Part shown: positions 46,864 through 55,842 of the stretch, piece after piece
How positions within the stretch are numbered: the first letter of the stretch is position 1
Layout of the letters: the number at the start of each line of letters is the position of its first letter
The notes under the pieces: generated by a model
Seen by the model: the letters and a program-made list of their open reading frames with translations, nothing else
Databases searched by the model: none
Told to the model about the DNA's origin: nothing
Translations under genes and position numbers: made by a program
Assembly: GCF_023631325.1 (NCBI RefSeq)
Contig: NZ_JALQDG010000001.1
Location: 93,402-157,401 of the forward strand
DNA length: 64,000 nucleotides
Direction: 5' to 3'
Source: Caballeronia sp. INDeC2
GTDB taxonomy: Bacteria; Pseudomonadota; Gammaproteobacteria; Burkholderiales; Burkholderiaceae

Positions 46864-47691
46864 ATGAGCGATCTCTCCCTCTACGCGAGCTACCAGTCGC
46901 TGGAGTTGCGCCGCCATCCGCACGGCGTGCTCGAAGTGGTGATGCCCGGCGCGGGCGCTAACAAGAGCGGCCTCTCCACCGCCGACGCCAACATGCATCG
47001 CGAGCTCGCGGATATCTGGCGCGACATCGATCGCGATCCGGACACGCGCGTCGCGCTGATTCGCGGCGAAGGCAAGGGCTTTTCGGCGGGCGGCGATCTC
47101 GGACTCGTTGAGGAAATGGCGAACGACTTCGACGTGCGCGCGCGCGTGTGGCGCGAGGCGCGGGATCTCGTCTATAACGTGATCAACTGCGGCAAGCCGA
47201 TCGTCTCCGCGATGCACGGCCCGGCGGTCGGCGCTGGATTGGTCGCGGGCTTGCTCGCCGATATCTCGATCGCGACGAAGTCGGCGCGCATCATCGACGG
47301 GCACACGCGGCTCGGCGTCGCGGCGGGCGATCACGCGGCGATCGTCTGGCCGCTGCTGTGCGGCATGGCGAAGGCCAAGTACTATCTGCTGCTATGCGAG
47401 CCGGTGAGCGGCGAGGAAGCGGAGCGCATCGGGCTGGTGTCGCTCGCCGTCGACGAGAACGAACTGATGCCGAAGGCGATCGAAGTGGCGAATCGTCTCG
47501 CACAAGGCTCGCAAACCGCGATCCGCTGGACCAAGTACGCGCTCAACAACTGGCTGCGCTCGGCGGGGCCGACCTTCGATACGTCGCTCGCGCTCGAATT
47601 CATGGGATTTGCGGGGCCGGATGTCCACGAAGGCATGCGCTCGCTGCGCGAACGGCGCGCGCCGGATTTTCCGGGCGGCGCGCCGTTCTGA
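46864..47691 (+). CDS. Crotonase (enoyl-CoA hydratase/isomerase) superfamily protein
   Basis: A 275-residue crotonase-fold protein. The oxyanion hole and CoA segment [12 protein letters not shown] and [23 protein letters not shown] are clear. The two glutamates of true hydratases are not evident: the region that normally reads PE...LG reads [13 protein letters not shown], and the place of the second Glu falls in AKYYLLLC. So it may be an isomerase, lyase or other crotonase rather than a hydratase; this rests on alignment by eye. It follows the binding-protein gene by 19 bp. Confidence 0.85.
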   Translation: MSDLSLYASYQSLELRRHPHGVLEVVMPGAGANKSGLSTADANMHRELADIWRDIDRDPDTRVALIRGEGKGFSAGGDLGLVEEMANDFDVRARVWREARDLVYNVINCGKPIVSAMHGPAVGAGLVAGLLADISIATKSARIIDGHTRLGVAAGDHAAIVWPLLCGMAKAKYYLLLCEPVSGEEAERIGLVSLAVDENELMPKAIEVANRLAQGSQTAIRWTKYALNNWLRSAGPTFDTSLALEFMGFAGPDVHEGMRSLRERRAPDFPGGAPF

Positions 47692-47731
47692 CCTACGCGA
47701 ACCTCACACGGAAGGAAACAAGGAGAATCGA

Positions 47732-48496
47732 ATGACCGATAACGCCAGCGGCACGCCGCCCTACACGATTCCCGGTTTTCCCGGATTCGGCCAGGCCGAC
47801 ATGATGGGCAAGATGTGGGAACTGATGCGCCTGAATCCGTTCGCCGCCGCGATGCCGGGCGGCGGGCAGGGCGTGGGTCCTTCCCTCTCGATGATGTCCG
47901 ACATGCTCGCTCCGCTCACCAACATCGAAGAACTCGACAAGCGCGTGACCGACATGCGCGCCGTCGAGCACTGGCTGAAGCTCAATCTCAACATGCTGCA
48001 ATCGGCGATTCAGGCGCTCGAAGTGCAGCGCGCGACGCTCGCTACGCTGCGCGCGTTCGGCGCGTTTGCGCAGACGTCGGTCGAAAACGCGCAGAACGCG
48101 GCGACGGAGAACACGAAGGCCGCGACCGCCGGCTGGCCGATGAGCGGCGCGACGAAAGCGGACGCGCCGAAGCAGGAACCGGCTGCCGAAGCGCGCGCGA
48201 GCACGGCATCGGCTGAAAGCGACGAAGCGGCAGGTGATGCGTCGGCGCCGCCGCCCGGCTTCGATCCGACCGGTTGGTGGAACGTGCTGCAATCGCAGTT
48301 CAATCAACTCGCGCACATCGCCATGCTCCAGCCGGGCATGACCGGGCCGCTCAACCCGACGGGCGAAGCAGGCGGCCAGTCCGCCGCCGACGAGAACGAC
48401 GCCGGGCAGCCGGCGAACGGCGACGCGGACAAAACCGGGGCCGCCGCGAAAAAAGCGCCCGCGCGCAAGGCTGCGCCGCGCAAGAAACCTGTCTGA
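47732..48496 (+). CDS. phaM: PHA granule-associated regulator, PhaM family
   Basis: A 254-residue protein like PhaM of Cupriavidus, which binds PHB synthase and DNA and governs number and segregation of storage granules. The N-terminal domain has [14 protein letters not shown] and [35 protein letters not shown]. The middle is acidic and Ala-rich, and the end ([14 protein letters not shown]) is histone-H1-like, suited to DNA contact. Strong AAGGAG before the ATG. No pha biosynthesis genes lie in the window. Confidence 0.88.
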   Translation: MTDNASGTPPYTIPGFPGFGQADMMGKMWELMRLNPFAAAMPGGGQGVGPSLSMMSDMLAPLTNIEELDKRVTDMRAVEHWLKLNLNMLQSAIQALEVQRATLATLRAFGAFAQTSVENAQNAATENTKAATAGWPMSGATKADAPKQEPAAEARASTASAESDEAAGDASAPPPGFDPTGWWNVLQSQFNQLAHIAMLQPGMTGPLNPTGEAGGQSAADENDAGQPANGDADKTGAAAKKAPARKAAPRKKPV

Positions 48497-48714
48497 GTCA
48501 GCTTCTTCTACGCCCGGCGGCGCGCAACGCGTCGTCGGGGCCGCAAGTCTCCTTCGATGCGCCTGGCTGCATCGAACCGCGTCTTCTCATCATCTTGTCC
48601 GTCGTCAGCAGATAACGTAACTCCGCATCGATGTGCGTTTCGATTTTGTCTATGATGAAAGGTCGACGGCGCGCAAATTTGTCCACCGTCAGCGTCGGGC
48701 ACGTAATCTGCAAC

Positions 48715-48732
48715 GAGTCTGATGTGTGACTC
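48715..48732. promoter_or_regulatory. Palindrome before the MerR-type gene
   Basis: GAGTC (48715-48719), 8 bases, GACTC (48728-48732), ending 15 bp before the start codon. Its position fits autoregulation by the MerR protein, whose dimer would bind a palindrome. A 5-bp arm pair can also occur by chance. Confidence 0.3.
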
Positions 48733-48747
48733 GACATCATTCTGTCC

Positions 48748-49749
48748 ATGACAAACTCATCAGAACGAGACTTTGCCCCGGAGCCGGCTTTCGATGGCGG
48801 CGAGCTTCCGGATCCCACTTCCTCGCGCGTGGCGGCGTCGGGCGTGACGGGAATCGGCATCGGCGCGATCGCTCAGGAAATTGGTCTGACGAAGGACACG
48901 CTGCGTGTTTGGGAGCGGCGGTACGGTTTCCCGCAACCGATGCGCTCGCCCGGCGGCGAACGGCTGTATCCGCAGGAACAGGTGACGAAGCTGCGGCTCG
49001 TCAAGCGCCTGCTCGACGCGGGCCACCGGCCGAGCAAGGTGCTCGGGCAATCGATCGACCTTTTGCAACAGTTGGCCGAAAGCTCGGGCGTCGGTCAGGA
49101 CGCGCCGGACGCTGAGCTCGACCATCTGATCTCGCTGTTGCGATCGAGCGCCTACGACGAATTCCGCTTCGGACTGCTGAAACGCGCAACGCGCGACGGA
49201 CTCGAGCGCTTCGTGCTCGATGTCGCGGCGCCGCTGTCGGCGCGCGTCGGCAATGCGTGGGCGGCGGGCACGTTGCAGGTCTATCACGAACATCTTTTCA
49301 GCGAAGCGATCCAGTCGGCGATGCGCACGCTGATGCGCCCGCTCTCCGACGCCGTCCGTGGGCGCGGCGGCCGTCCGCGCGTGCTGCTCACCACGCTTTC
49401 CGGCGAAGGCCACGGCCTCGGCATCTTGATGGCGGAAGCGATGTTCACGCTCTCCGAATGCGATTGCGTCCAGCTCGGCCTGCAGACGCCGCTGCACGAT
49501 ATCGTCGATGCGGTGACGGCGCATAGCGTCGATATCGTCGCGCTTTCGTTCACGGCTGTGCTGCCGGCGCAGTCCATTGCCAACGGCCTCACCGATCTGC
49601 GCAACCTGCTGCCGCCGCACGTGCGCATCTGGGTCGGCGGCAGCAGCCCGGCGTTGCGCCGCAAATTCAACGACGGCGTGCAGCACATCGCAGGATTGAC
49701 CCCGATCGATGAAACTGTCGCCGAGTGGCGCCAATCGAGCGTGCTATGA
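48748..49749 (+). CDS. MerR family regulator with cobalamin-binding domain (LitR/CarH type)
   Basis: A 333-residue regulator. The MerR winged helix spans about residues 35-105 (IGAIAQEIGLTKDTLRVWERRYGFPQPMRS). Then come a helical cap domain with W-x9-EH (WAAGTLQVYHEH, near residues 170-182) and a Rossmann-like B12 domain with E-x-H-x-x-G (GEGHGLG). These two signatures mark the CarH/LitR family, where adenosylcobalamin in the dark holds a repressor tetramer that light breaks. So it is a candidate light or B12 sensor. The 33-residue N-terminal extension is unusual. Typical targets (photolyase, carotenoid genes) are not nearby. Confidence 0.9.
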   Translation: MTNSSERDFAPEPAFDGGELPDPTSSRVAASGVTGIGIGAIAQEIGLTKDTLRVWERRYGFPQPMRSPGGERLYPQEQVTKLRLVKRLLDAGHRPSKVLGQSIDLLQQLAESSGVGQDAPDAELDHLISLLRSSAYDEFRFGLLKRATRDGLERFVLDVAAPLSARVGNAWAAGTLQVYHEHLFSEAIQSAMRTLMRPLSDAVRGRGGRPRVLLTTLSGEGHGLGILMAEAMFTLSECDCVQLGLQTPLHDIVDAVTAHSVDIVALSFTAVLPAQSIANGLTDLRNLLPPHVRIWVGGSSPALRRKFNDGVQHIAGLTPIDETVAEWRQSSVL

Positions 49750-50137
49750 TGAAAAACGCTCGCTCCGCGGGCATTGGCGCGTAGTTCGCGTGGCACGCGC
49801 ATCGCTGTCATGTGAGCACGTCATACTGCCTGGCCGGCGCGGTGCCGGCGGCAAAGTTCGGCGCCACGTGACCATACCTCAGGCACAGGTTTCGCTCCTC
49901 ACCCACGGTAGAACAAGACGCACAACAGGCAACATTTGCACGGGGAAGTGCAGTGTTTCGCACGGCGCGACGCGTTGCCGCAGCGCCAAATTTGCGCGCT
50001 CGTTGTCGCTTTTCGTCTTAGGCCGACCGAATCCCGCGTAAAATTGAAAGCTTGGCTGCGCGCACGCAAGCTTTTCGCGTGTCTCAGCCGAAGTCAACAC
50101 AGATATAACGTCGCATAAGTGGCATCAGGGGTGGACA
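49750..50137. other. Long gap upstream of the di-iron protein gene
   Basis: These 388 bp hold no convincing gene on either strand and no conserved RNA I recognise. It should contain the promoter of the gene at 50138. The part 49980-50120 is less GC-rich. The MerR regulator gene ends just before it and could act here. Confidence 0.35.
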
Positions 50138-51013
50138 ATGAACACCATGCTTTATCCGGAACTTTATAAATCGCTGGAATCCGTCCGTTGGGATATGGAA
50201 AAAGACATTCCCTGGGACAAATTTGATGCGTCCCTTCTCACCGACGAGCAGGCCAGGACGATCAAAATGAACGCGATCACCGAATGGTCCGCTCTTCCCG
50301 CAACGGAGATGTTCCTGCGTGACAACCACCATGACAGCGACTTCTCCGCTTTCATGAGCGTGTGGTTTTTCGAGGAACAGAAACACTCATTGGTGCTGAT
50401 GGAGTATCTGAGGCGCTTCAAGCCCGACATGGTGCCGACCGAAGAGGAACTGCACGCCGTGCGTTTCGAGTTCGATCCGGCGCCCCCGCTCGAAACGCTG
50501 ATGCTGCATTTCTGCGGCGAAATCCGTCTGAATCACTGGTATCGCCGTGCGGCCGAATGGCACACGGAACCGGTCATCAAGCACATCTACGAAACCATTT
50601 CGCGCGACGAAGCCCGTCACGGCGGCGCATATCTGCGTTATATGAAGAAGGCGCTCGCGACTGCGGGCGATACCGCGCGTGCGGCATTCGCGAAGATCGG
50701 CGTGCTGATGGCGTCCGCGCGTCGCACGGAAAAGCCGCTGCATCCGACCAATCTGCATGTGAATCAGGCGCTCTTCCCGCGCGATACCGTGCAGTCGCGC
50801 CTGCCCGATCCGGAATGGCTCGAACGCTGGCTGGACGACCAGATCCGCTTCGACGACAGCTGGGAGAAGAAGGTCGTCGAACGTATTCTGCACAACCTGT
50901 CGATTCTGTTTGAGCGTTCGTTCGCGACCGCGCAAGAACTGAATCGCTATCGCAAGGAAGTGACGCTGCGTCTGCAAGCCGCGTCGGGCGGCGCGGCCGA
51001 ACAGCCGGCCTGA
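50138..51013 (+). CDS. Ferritin-like di-iron protein (acyl-ACP desaturase-like fold)
   Basis: A 291-residue helical-bundle protein. Two E-x2-H motifs are visible, E80/H83 (FFEEQKHS) and E158/H161 (SRDEARHGG). Single glutamates in TEWSALPATEM (E49 or E57) and FCGEIRLNHWY (E128) complete a carboxylate-bridged di-iron site. This is the pattern of stearoyl-ACP desaturase-like and related oxygenases. No signal peptide. The substrate is unknown; lipid modification is the likeliest. The ATG has GGGGTGG ahead. Single gene with its own terminator. Confidence 0.85.
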   Translation: MNTMLYPELYKSLESVRWDMEKDIPWDKFDASLLTDEQARTIKMNAITEWSALPATEMFLRDNHHDSDFSAFMSVWFFEEQKHSLVLMEYLRRFKPDMVPTEEELHAVRFEFDPAPPLETLMLHFCGEIRLNHWYRRAAEWHTEPVIKHIYETISRDEARHGGAYLRYMKKALATAGDTARAAFAKIGVLMASARRTEKPLHPTNLHVNQALFPRDTVQSRLPDPEWLERWLDDQIRFDDSWEKKVVERILHNLSILFERSFATAQELNRYRKEVTLRLQAASGGAAEQPA

Positions 51014-51049
51014 ACGTTCAGACCTTCAGGCTTTCACGCTTTGAAGACG

Positions 51050-51083
51050 AAACGGCCCGCCGGGTAGAACCGGCGGGCCGTTT
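51050..51083 (+). terminator. Intrinsic terminator of the di-iron protein gene
   Basis: AAACGGCCCGCCGG (51050-51063) pairs fully with CCGGCGGGCCGTTT (51070-51083) around a 6-base loop; GCATTTCT follows. Confidence 0.75.
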
Positions 51084-51146
51084 GCATTTCTGCGCAAAGC
51101 GCCGTGGCACAATGCGCGCTTTCAGCACACTGCATCGAGCGCCGCC

Positions 51147-51629
51147 ATGTCCGCCATTTTCGAACGCAAGATCACCACGCGCGAAGCGCTCGCCGCGCGC
51201 CGTCCGGCCCTTACCGGTCCCGTCGTCTTCACCAACGGTGTCTTCGACATTCTCCATCGCGGTCACGTGACCTATCTCGCGGACGCGAAAGCGCTCGGCG
51301 CGACGCTCGTCGTCGGCGTGAATAGCGATGCCTCCGTGCGCACGCTCGGCAAGGGCGACGATCGCCCGATCAATCGCGAGGACGATCGCATGGCGCTGCT
51401 CGCGGCGCTGGAAAGCGTCGACTGGGTCGTGAAATTCGAAGAATCGACGCCGCTGGAACTCATCGGCGCGTTGCGCCCCGACGTGCTCGTGAAGGGCGGC
51501 GACTACGACATGGACAAGCTGGCGGAATCGGCGCTCGTGCGCGGCTGGGGCGGCAAGGCGCTCGCCATCGCGTTCGAGCACGATCGATCGACGACCGCGC
51601 TGCTCAGGAAAGTCCGCGCGCAGTCCTGA
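51147..51629 (+). CDS. rfaE2: D-glycero-beta-D-manno-heptose 1-phosphate adenylyltransferase
   Basis: A 160-residue nucleotidyltransferase making ADP-heptose for the lipopolysaccharide inner core. The N-terminal nucleotide motif is VFTNGVFDILHRGHVTYL, with the HxGH signature as HRGH. The loop VNSDASVRTLGKGDDRPIN and the C-terminal HDRSTTALLRKVR are typical. It is the separate second domain (E. coli HldE is a fusion), so the kinase half must be encoded elsewhere. Confidence 0.95.
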   Translation: MSAIFERKITTREALAARRPALTGPVVFTNGVFDILHRGHVTYLADAKALGATLVVGVNSDASVRTLGKGDDRPINREDDRMALLAALESVDWVVKFEESTPLELIGALRPDVLVKGGDYDMDKLAESALVRGWGGKALAIAFEHDRSTTALLRKVRAQS

Positions 51630-51645
51630 TTCGCGCGCGCGAGGA

Positions 51646-51885
51646 CTACTGCCCGAGCGGCGCAGTTTGTACGTTCGCGGCAGGCGCCGGTCCGCCCACG
51701 CGCGGCTGATCGAACGCTTCCTCGGGCCCCAGCGGGCGTGTCGCGAGCGCTTCGGGATGAACCTGTTGCAACAGATGATGCGGCTCGCGCGCGCCCGCTG
51801 CGGGAAGCGGGCCGAACATGCCGCGCATGACCGCGAGCATCAGGAGGTTGCCGAGAATAAGAAGGGCGATCAGCCAGCGCAGCAT
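51646..51885 (-). CDS. Small single-pass membrane protein of unknown function
   Basis: A 79-residue protein with one N-terminal hydrophobic segment (LRWLIALLILGNLLMLAVM), then a Pro/Ala-rich soluble part (HHLLQQVHPEALATRPLGPEEAF). The ATG at 51885 has GGAG 7 bases ahead; 51909 is an alternative start. It is 33 bp beyond coaX on the same strand and is probably the last gene of a birA-coaX operon. Confidence 0.7.
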   Translation of the reverse strand: MLRWLIALLILGNLLMLAVMRGMFGPLPAAGAREPHHLLQQVHPEALATRPLGPEEAFDQPRVGGPAPAANVQTAPLGQ

Positions 51886-51918
51886 TCGTTTGCTCCGTCC
51901 GTCAGTCAAATCAGTTAA

Positions 51919-52728
51919 TCAGGATGAATGCCGCGCCGTCGCGTCGCGCGCGATGAGCGCGAGGCCGGACAGCACGAGGGAATCGTGCCGCGTGTGCGGC
52001 ACGTCGAGCGCGCCCGCGATTTCATTGGCGGCGCCGCCGCCGAGCACGAGCCGGACGTCGGCGTGCCAATCCGCTCTCAGGTCATGCCACGCGCGCTCGA
52101 TGAGCGCCGCCTGCGCGAGAAGGCATCCGGACGAGAGCGCGGCGGCGGTGTCTGTGGCGAAGAGACTGCGGGTTTGATCGAGCGCCTCGCGTGCCGAAGC
52201 GGCGTCGAGCGTCGGCAATTGCGCGGTGTGGCTGCCGAGCGACTCCATCATCAGCGACCAGCCGGGCGCGATCAGGCCGCCCGTGAATACGCCGTCGGCG
52301 CGCAATGCTTCGAGCGTCGTCGCGGTGCCGAATGTCGCGACGAGCAGATGCTCGCCCGGATACGCCGCGCGCGCGGCGATCATGCCGGCCCAGCGATCGC
52401 TGCCGAGGCGCGTCGGGTCAGCGTAGCTGTTGATCACGCCGCATTGCTCCGCGCGCGCGCCCACGACGGTGCGCGGCAGCGTCGGCCAGCGCGCGTCGAT
52501 CAGACGCTGGATGCGGTTTTGCACCGGCATGCCCGCGACGTTCGAAACCCATGCGCTCGCCGGCGTGGACAACTCGGCCCAGTCGCCGAGCGCGGCGTCA
52601 TCGGCGAGGGTCGAATGATGTGCGTGCTCGAACGCGCCGTTCTGAAGCGACGCGCCGGTTTCATCGACGAGCGACCACTTGATGCGGCTGTTACCCGCGT
52701 CGATCAGCAAATACGGCGCTTCGCTCAC
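51919..52728 (-). CDS. coaX: Type III pantothenate kinase
   Basis: A 269-residue ASKHA-fold kinase carrying out the first step of coenzyme A synthesis. The phosphate loop is [14 protein letters not shown], and [31 protein letters not shown] is the substrate region. The GTG start at 52728 has GGGAG ahead and overlaps the birA stop by 4 bp (GTGA), so the two are translationally coupled. Confidence 0.95.
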   Translation of the reverse strand: MSEAPYLLIDAGNSRIKWSLVDETGASLQNGAFEHAHHSTLADDAALGDWAELSTPASAWVSNVAGMPVQNRIQRLIDARWPTLPRTVVGARAEQCGVINSYADPTRLGSDRWAGMIAARAAYPGEHLLVATFGTATTLEALRADGVFTGGLIAPGWSLMMESLGSHTAQLPTLDAASAREALDQTRSLFATDTAAALSSGCLLAQAALIERAWHDLRADWHADVRLVLGGGAANEIAGALDVPHTRHDSLVLSGLALIARDATARHSS

Positions 52729-53621
52729 GGACGCTCCCTCGCGAGGCGCAGCGTGAGTTCGCCGGTCGTGACGGTGCGCGGACCTTCGGGCGCGTCGATC
52801 AGCAACTGGCCGCTCTCGTCGACGCCCGATACGATTCCGCGCGTCACTTCCATGCCTTGATCGATCAGCACGACTTCGCGCCCGGCCCAGGCGTGCGCGT
52901 CGAGCCAGCGCTGGCGGAACGGCCTGAAGCCTTCGGCTTCGAAGCGCGACAGCGCCGCGTCGAGCGCATTCAGGATTGCGGCGAGCGTGTCGGTGAGATT
53001 GGCGTCGGGCCATGCGCGCGCGAGCGCCGCGGGCGCGGTGCCGGGCGTGGACTGCGTGGACTGCGCGGCCTGGCGATTGGCATCGTCGACTTGCGCGGCG
53101 AGTTGCTCCGCGCCATGGAGGTTCAAGCCGATGCCGATCACGACCGCCGTCGCGTCCGGCGTGTTCCACGCGGTTTCGATCAGGATGCCGGCGAGTTTGC
53201 CGTCGTCGAGCAGGACGTCGTTCGGCCATTTCAGCGCGGGGCGCGCGGAAGGCGAGAGCGGCAGATGCGCGAGCGCATCGAGCACGGCAACGCCGATGGC
53301 GAGACTCAGCCCCGAAAGCCCTTCGATCGGCCGCTTCAGCACGCAGCCGACCGACATCAACAACGCATTGCCCGGTTCGGCGAGCCACGCGCGGCCGCGC
53401 CGTCCGCGCCCAGCGGTCTGCGAATACGCGACGCGGGCCATCGGCGCGGGCGTGCTGCCGCGACGCGAGGCGCGCAACTGCTCCATCAGGTCGGCGTTCG
53501 TCGAGCCGGTTTCGTCGACGATCTCGATGGTCCAGTCGCGGGCGGGCCGCTCGGCGATCGTCGCGAGCCGGGTGCGGTCGATGCGCCAGGGCGCGTCGGG
53601 GGCGAAGGGAGTTGAGTTCAT
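52725..53621 (-). CDS. birA: Biotin--[acetyl-CoA-carboxylase] ligase (no DNA-binding domain)
   Basis: A 298-residue biotin protein ligase that attaches biotin to the carboxylase carrier protein. The biotinyl-AMP loop is [11 protein letters not shown], with [19 protein letters not shown] and the SH3-like C-terminal domain. There is no N-terminal winged helix, so unlike E. coli BirA it cannot repress the bio operon directly. A short Gln/Ser-rich insert ([12 protein letters not shown]) is in the central part. Confidence 0.95.
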   Translation of the reverse strand: MNSTPFAPDAPWRIDRTRLATIAERPARDWTIEIVDETGSTNADLMEQLRASRRGSTPAPMARVAYSQTAGRGRRGRAWLAEPGNALLMSVGCVLKRPIEGLSGLSLAIGVAVLDALAHLPLSPSARPALKWPNDVLLDDGKLAGILIETAWNTPDATAVVIGIGLNLHGAEQLAAQVDDANRQAAQSTQSTPGTAPAALARAWPDANLTDTLAAILNALDAALSRFEAEGFRPFRQRWLDAHAWAGREVVLIDQGMEVTRGIVSGVDESGQLLIDAPEGPRTVTTGELTLRLARERP

Positions 53622-53791
53622 GGCGGATATTGTAGCGGCGCGATGCGGGTTTTTCGCTTGCTGAAACCTCGCGTTGTCAGGTGCGGCGCCGATTCCAGGC
53701 GTTTCAGCGCGAGACCATCCCCGCGCCTCGACGGCACACTTCGCTACAATGTCCTCTCCCGTCTAACCGCGTCTCATCGCGCCATCGATCC

Positions 53792-54919
53792 TTGGACTTC
53801 GACACGCCGCCGCGCCTAAAAGTGGAAGCCGGTCAGCAGGGCAAGGTGGTCCGGCTGTCGGGCCAGTGGACCGCGCTCGCGCTCGCCCGCGACCGCGCGA
53901 AGAGCGGCGTCACGCGGCGGCTGCGCGCCATCGGGCGGGAAGCGATCGGTCAGTGGGATCTGCTGTCCGTCGAGCGGCTCGATCACGTCGGCGGTCAGGC
54001 GCTGTGGCGCGTCTGGGGCCGCAAGATGCCCGCTACCATCGCGCTGTCCGATACCCAGCGCGAAATCTTCGAGCGCGTCGCGCTGCTCGACGCCGAGCGC
54101 GAGGAACCCGAGCCCGTCGATCGCGTCGATCCCGTTACGCGCCTCGGCCAGCTCATCTTCGATTTCTTCGATCACCTCTACGGCGGCCTCGCGATGTTCG
54201 GCGCCTTCGTGCTCGATCTCGCCGCGCTCGTCCGGCGTCCGCAGCGCATTCCGTGGACGGAAATCTCCGCCAATATCTACAGCGCCGGCGCGCAGGCGCT
54301 CGCGATCACCGCGCTGGTCGCGTTCCTGATCGGCATCGTGCTGAGCTATCTGTCCGCGCAGCAGTTGCAGGCGTTCGGCGCGAATCAGTACATCGTGAAC
54401 ATTCTCGGGCTTTCGGTGATCCGCGAACTCGGACCGGTGCTCTCCGCGATTCTCGTCGCCGGGCGTTCAGGCTCCGCGATCACCGCGCAGATCGGCGTGA
54501 TGCGCGTCACCGAGGAACTGGACGCGATGCAGGTCATGGGCATTCCGCACGGCCTGCGGCTCGTGCTGCCGCGCGTGATCGCGCTCGGCATCGCGATGCC
54601 GCTGCTCGTCATGTGGACCAACATCATCGCGTTGACGGGCGGCGCGCTCGCGGCGAAGCTCGTGCTGTCCATCGACATGAATTTCTTCATCCGCTCGCTG
54701 CCGTCGGTCGTGCCGATCGCCAACTTGTGGATCGGGCTCGGCAAGGGCGTCGTGTTCGGCATGCTGATTGCGCTCGCCGCGTGTCATTTCGGTTTCCGCA
54801 TCAAGGCGAATTCGCAGAGTCTCGGCGAAGGCACGACGACGTCGGTCGTGACGTCGATCACCATCGTCATTCTCGCGGACGCCGTGTTCGCGATCCTGTT
54901 CCAGAACGTCGGACTCTGA
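53792..54919 (+). CDS. MlaE-type ABC lipid transporter permease with N-terminal STAS-like domain
   Basis: A 375-residue permease. Residues 1 to about 110 form a soluble STAS-like region (LKVEAGQQGKVVRLSGQWTALAL). The rest is a five-helix MlaE domain with GLSVIRELGPVLSAILVAGRSGSAITAQIG and ELDAMQVMGIP, the family signature. The TTG start at 53792 is chosen: a -10 element TACAAT lies at 53745-53750, so starts before it cannot be in the mRNA. First gene of a four-gene phospholipid-transport operon. Confidence 0.87.
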   Translation: MDFDTPPRLKVEAGQQGKVVRLSGQWTALALARDRAKSGVTRRLRAIGREAIGQWDLLSVERLDHVGGQALWRVWGRKMPATIALSDTQREIFERVALLDAEREEPEPVDRVDPVTRLGQLIFDFFDHLYGGLAMFGAFVLDLAALVRRPQRIPWTEISANIYSAGAQALAITALVAFLIGIVLSYLSAQQLQAFGANQYIVNILGLSVIRELGPVLSAILVAGRSGSAITAQIGVMRVTEELDAMQVMGIPHGLRLVLPRVIALGIAMPLLVMWTNIIALTGGALAAKLVLSIDMNFFIRSLPSVVPIANLWIGLGKGVVFGMLIALAACHFGFRIKANSQSLGEGTTTSVVTSITIVILADAVFAILFQNVGL

Positions 54920-54924
54920 CCGCC

Positions 54925-55803
54925 ATGTCGACCACGCTCGCCACCGCCGTTCGCCATCAGCCGCCGCCCGTCATCGCGGAGCCGGTGATCGAAGTGCGCG
55001 ATCTCACCAAGCGCTACGGGCGTACGGTGATCCACGAGCATCTGAATCTGGATGTGCGGCGCGGCGAAATCGTCGCGCTGCTCGGCGGTTCGGGTTCGGG
55101 CAAGACGACGCTAGTGCGGCAGATTCTCGGGCTGGAATCGGCGACATCGGGCACCATTCGCGTGCTCGGCGAGGAATGGTCCCAAATGGACGAGGAAACG
55201 GCGAAAATGCTGCGCACGCGCTCCGGCATGATGTTTCAGCAGGGAGCGCTGTTTTCGTCGCTGACCGTGTACGACAACATCGCGCAGCCGTTTCGCGAGC
55301 TCGGCAAGATTCCCGAAGATCTCATCCGCGAATTCGTGATGTTGAAGCTCGAGATGGTCGGGCTGTCGTGCAAGCACGCGAGCAAGATGCCGTCCGCGCT
55401 GTCGGGCGGGATGGTGAAGCGCGTGGGCATTGCGCGGGCGATCGCGCTCGAGCCCGAACTGCTCTTTCTCGACGAACCCACCGCCGGCCTCGATCCGAAG
55501 GCCTCGGACGAGTTCGTCGATCTGATCGCCACGCTGCATCGCGCGTTGGGGCTGACGGTTGTCCTGGTCACGCACGATCTCGATACGATGGTCGCACTCT
55601 CGACGCGCGTCGCCGTGCTCGCGGAGCGGCGCGTGCTCGTCGCGGCCCCGGTGGAGGAGGCGTGCGCGGTGGATCATCCATTCATCCGCGAGTATTTTCT
55701 CGGGCGGCGCGGGCGTCGCGCGCTGCAGGCGCTGCCGCCCGAGCGCCGCGCGAAACTGCCGCCGGCCGCGCTCGAGGACGCGCCGATCGCCGTGAACAAG
55801 TGA
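54925..55803 (+). CDS. MlaF-type ABC transporter ATPase
   Basis: A 292-residue ATPase that powers the MlaE-type permease. Walker A is GGSGSGKTT, the signature LSGGMVKRVGIARA, Walker B LLFLDEPTAGLDP, and the switch His lies in VLVTHDLD. A 40-residue tail after the domain (RRALQALPPERRAKLPP) is extra. It starts 5 bp after the permease stop. Confidence 0.94.
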   Translation: MSTTLATAVRHQPPPVIAEPVIEVRDLTKRYGRTVIHEHLNLDVRRGEIVALLGGSGSGKTTLVRQILGLESATSGTIRVLGEEWSQMDEETAKMLRTRSGMMFQQGALFSSLTVYDNIAQPFRELGKIPEDLIREFVMLKLEMVGLSCKHASKMPSALSGGMVKRVGIARAIALEPELLFLDEPTAGLDPKASDEFVDLIATLHRALGLTVVLVTHDLDTMVALSTRVAVLAERRVLVAAPVEEACAVDHPFIREYFLGRRGRRALQALPPERRAKLPPAALEDAPIAVNK

Positions 55804-55842
55804 GCAAGCAAGGAACAGCGAGCGTGCTGGAGGAACCTGCCG

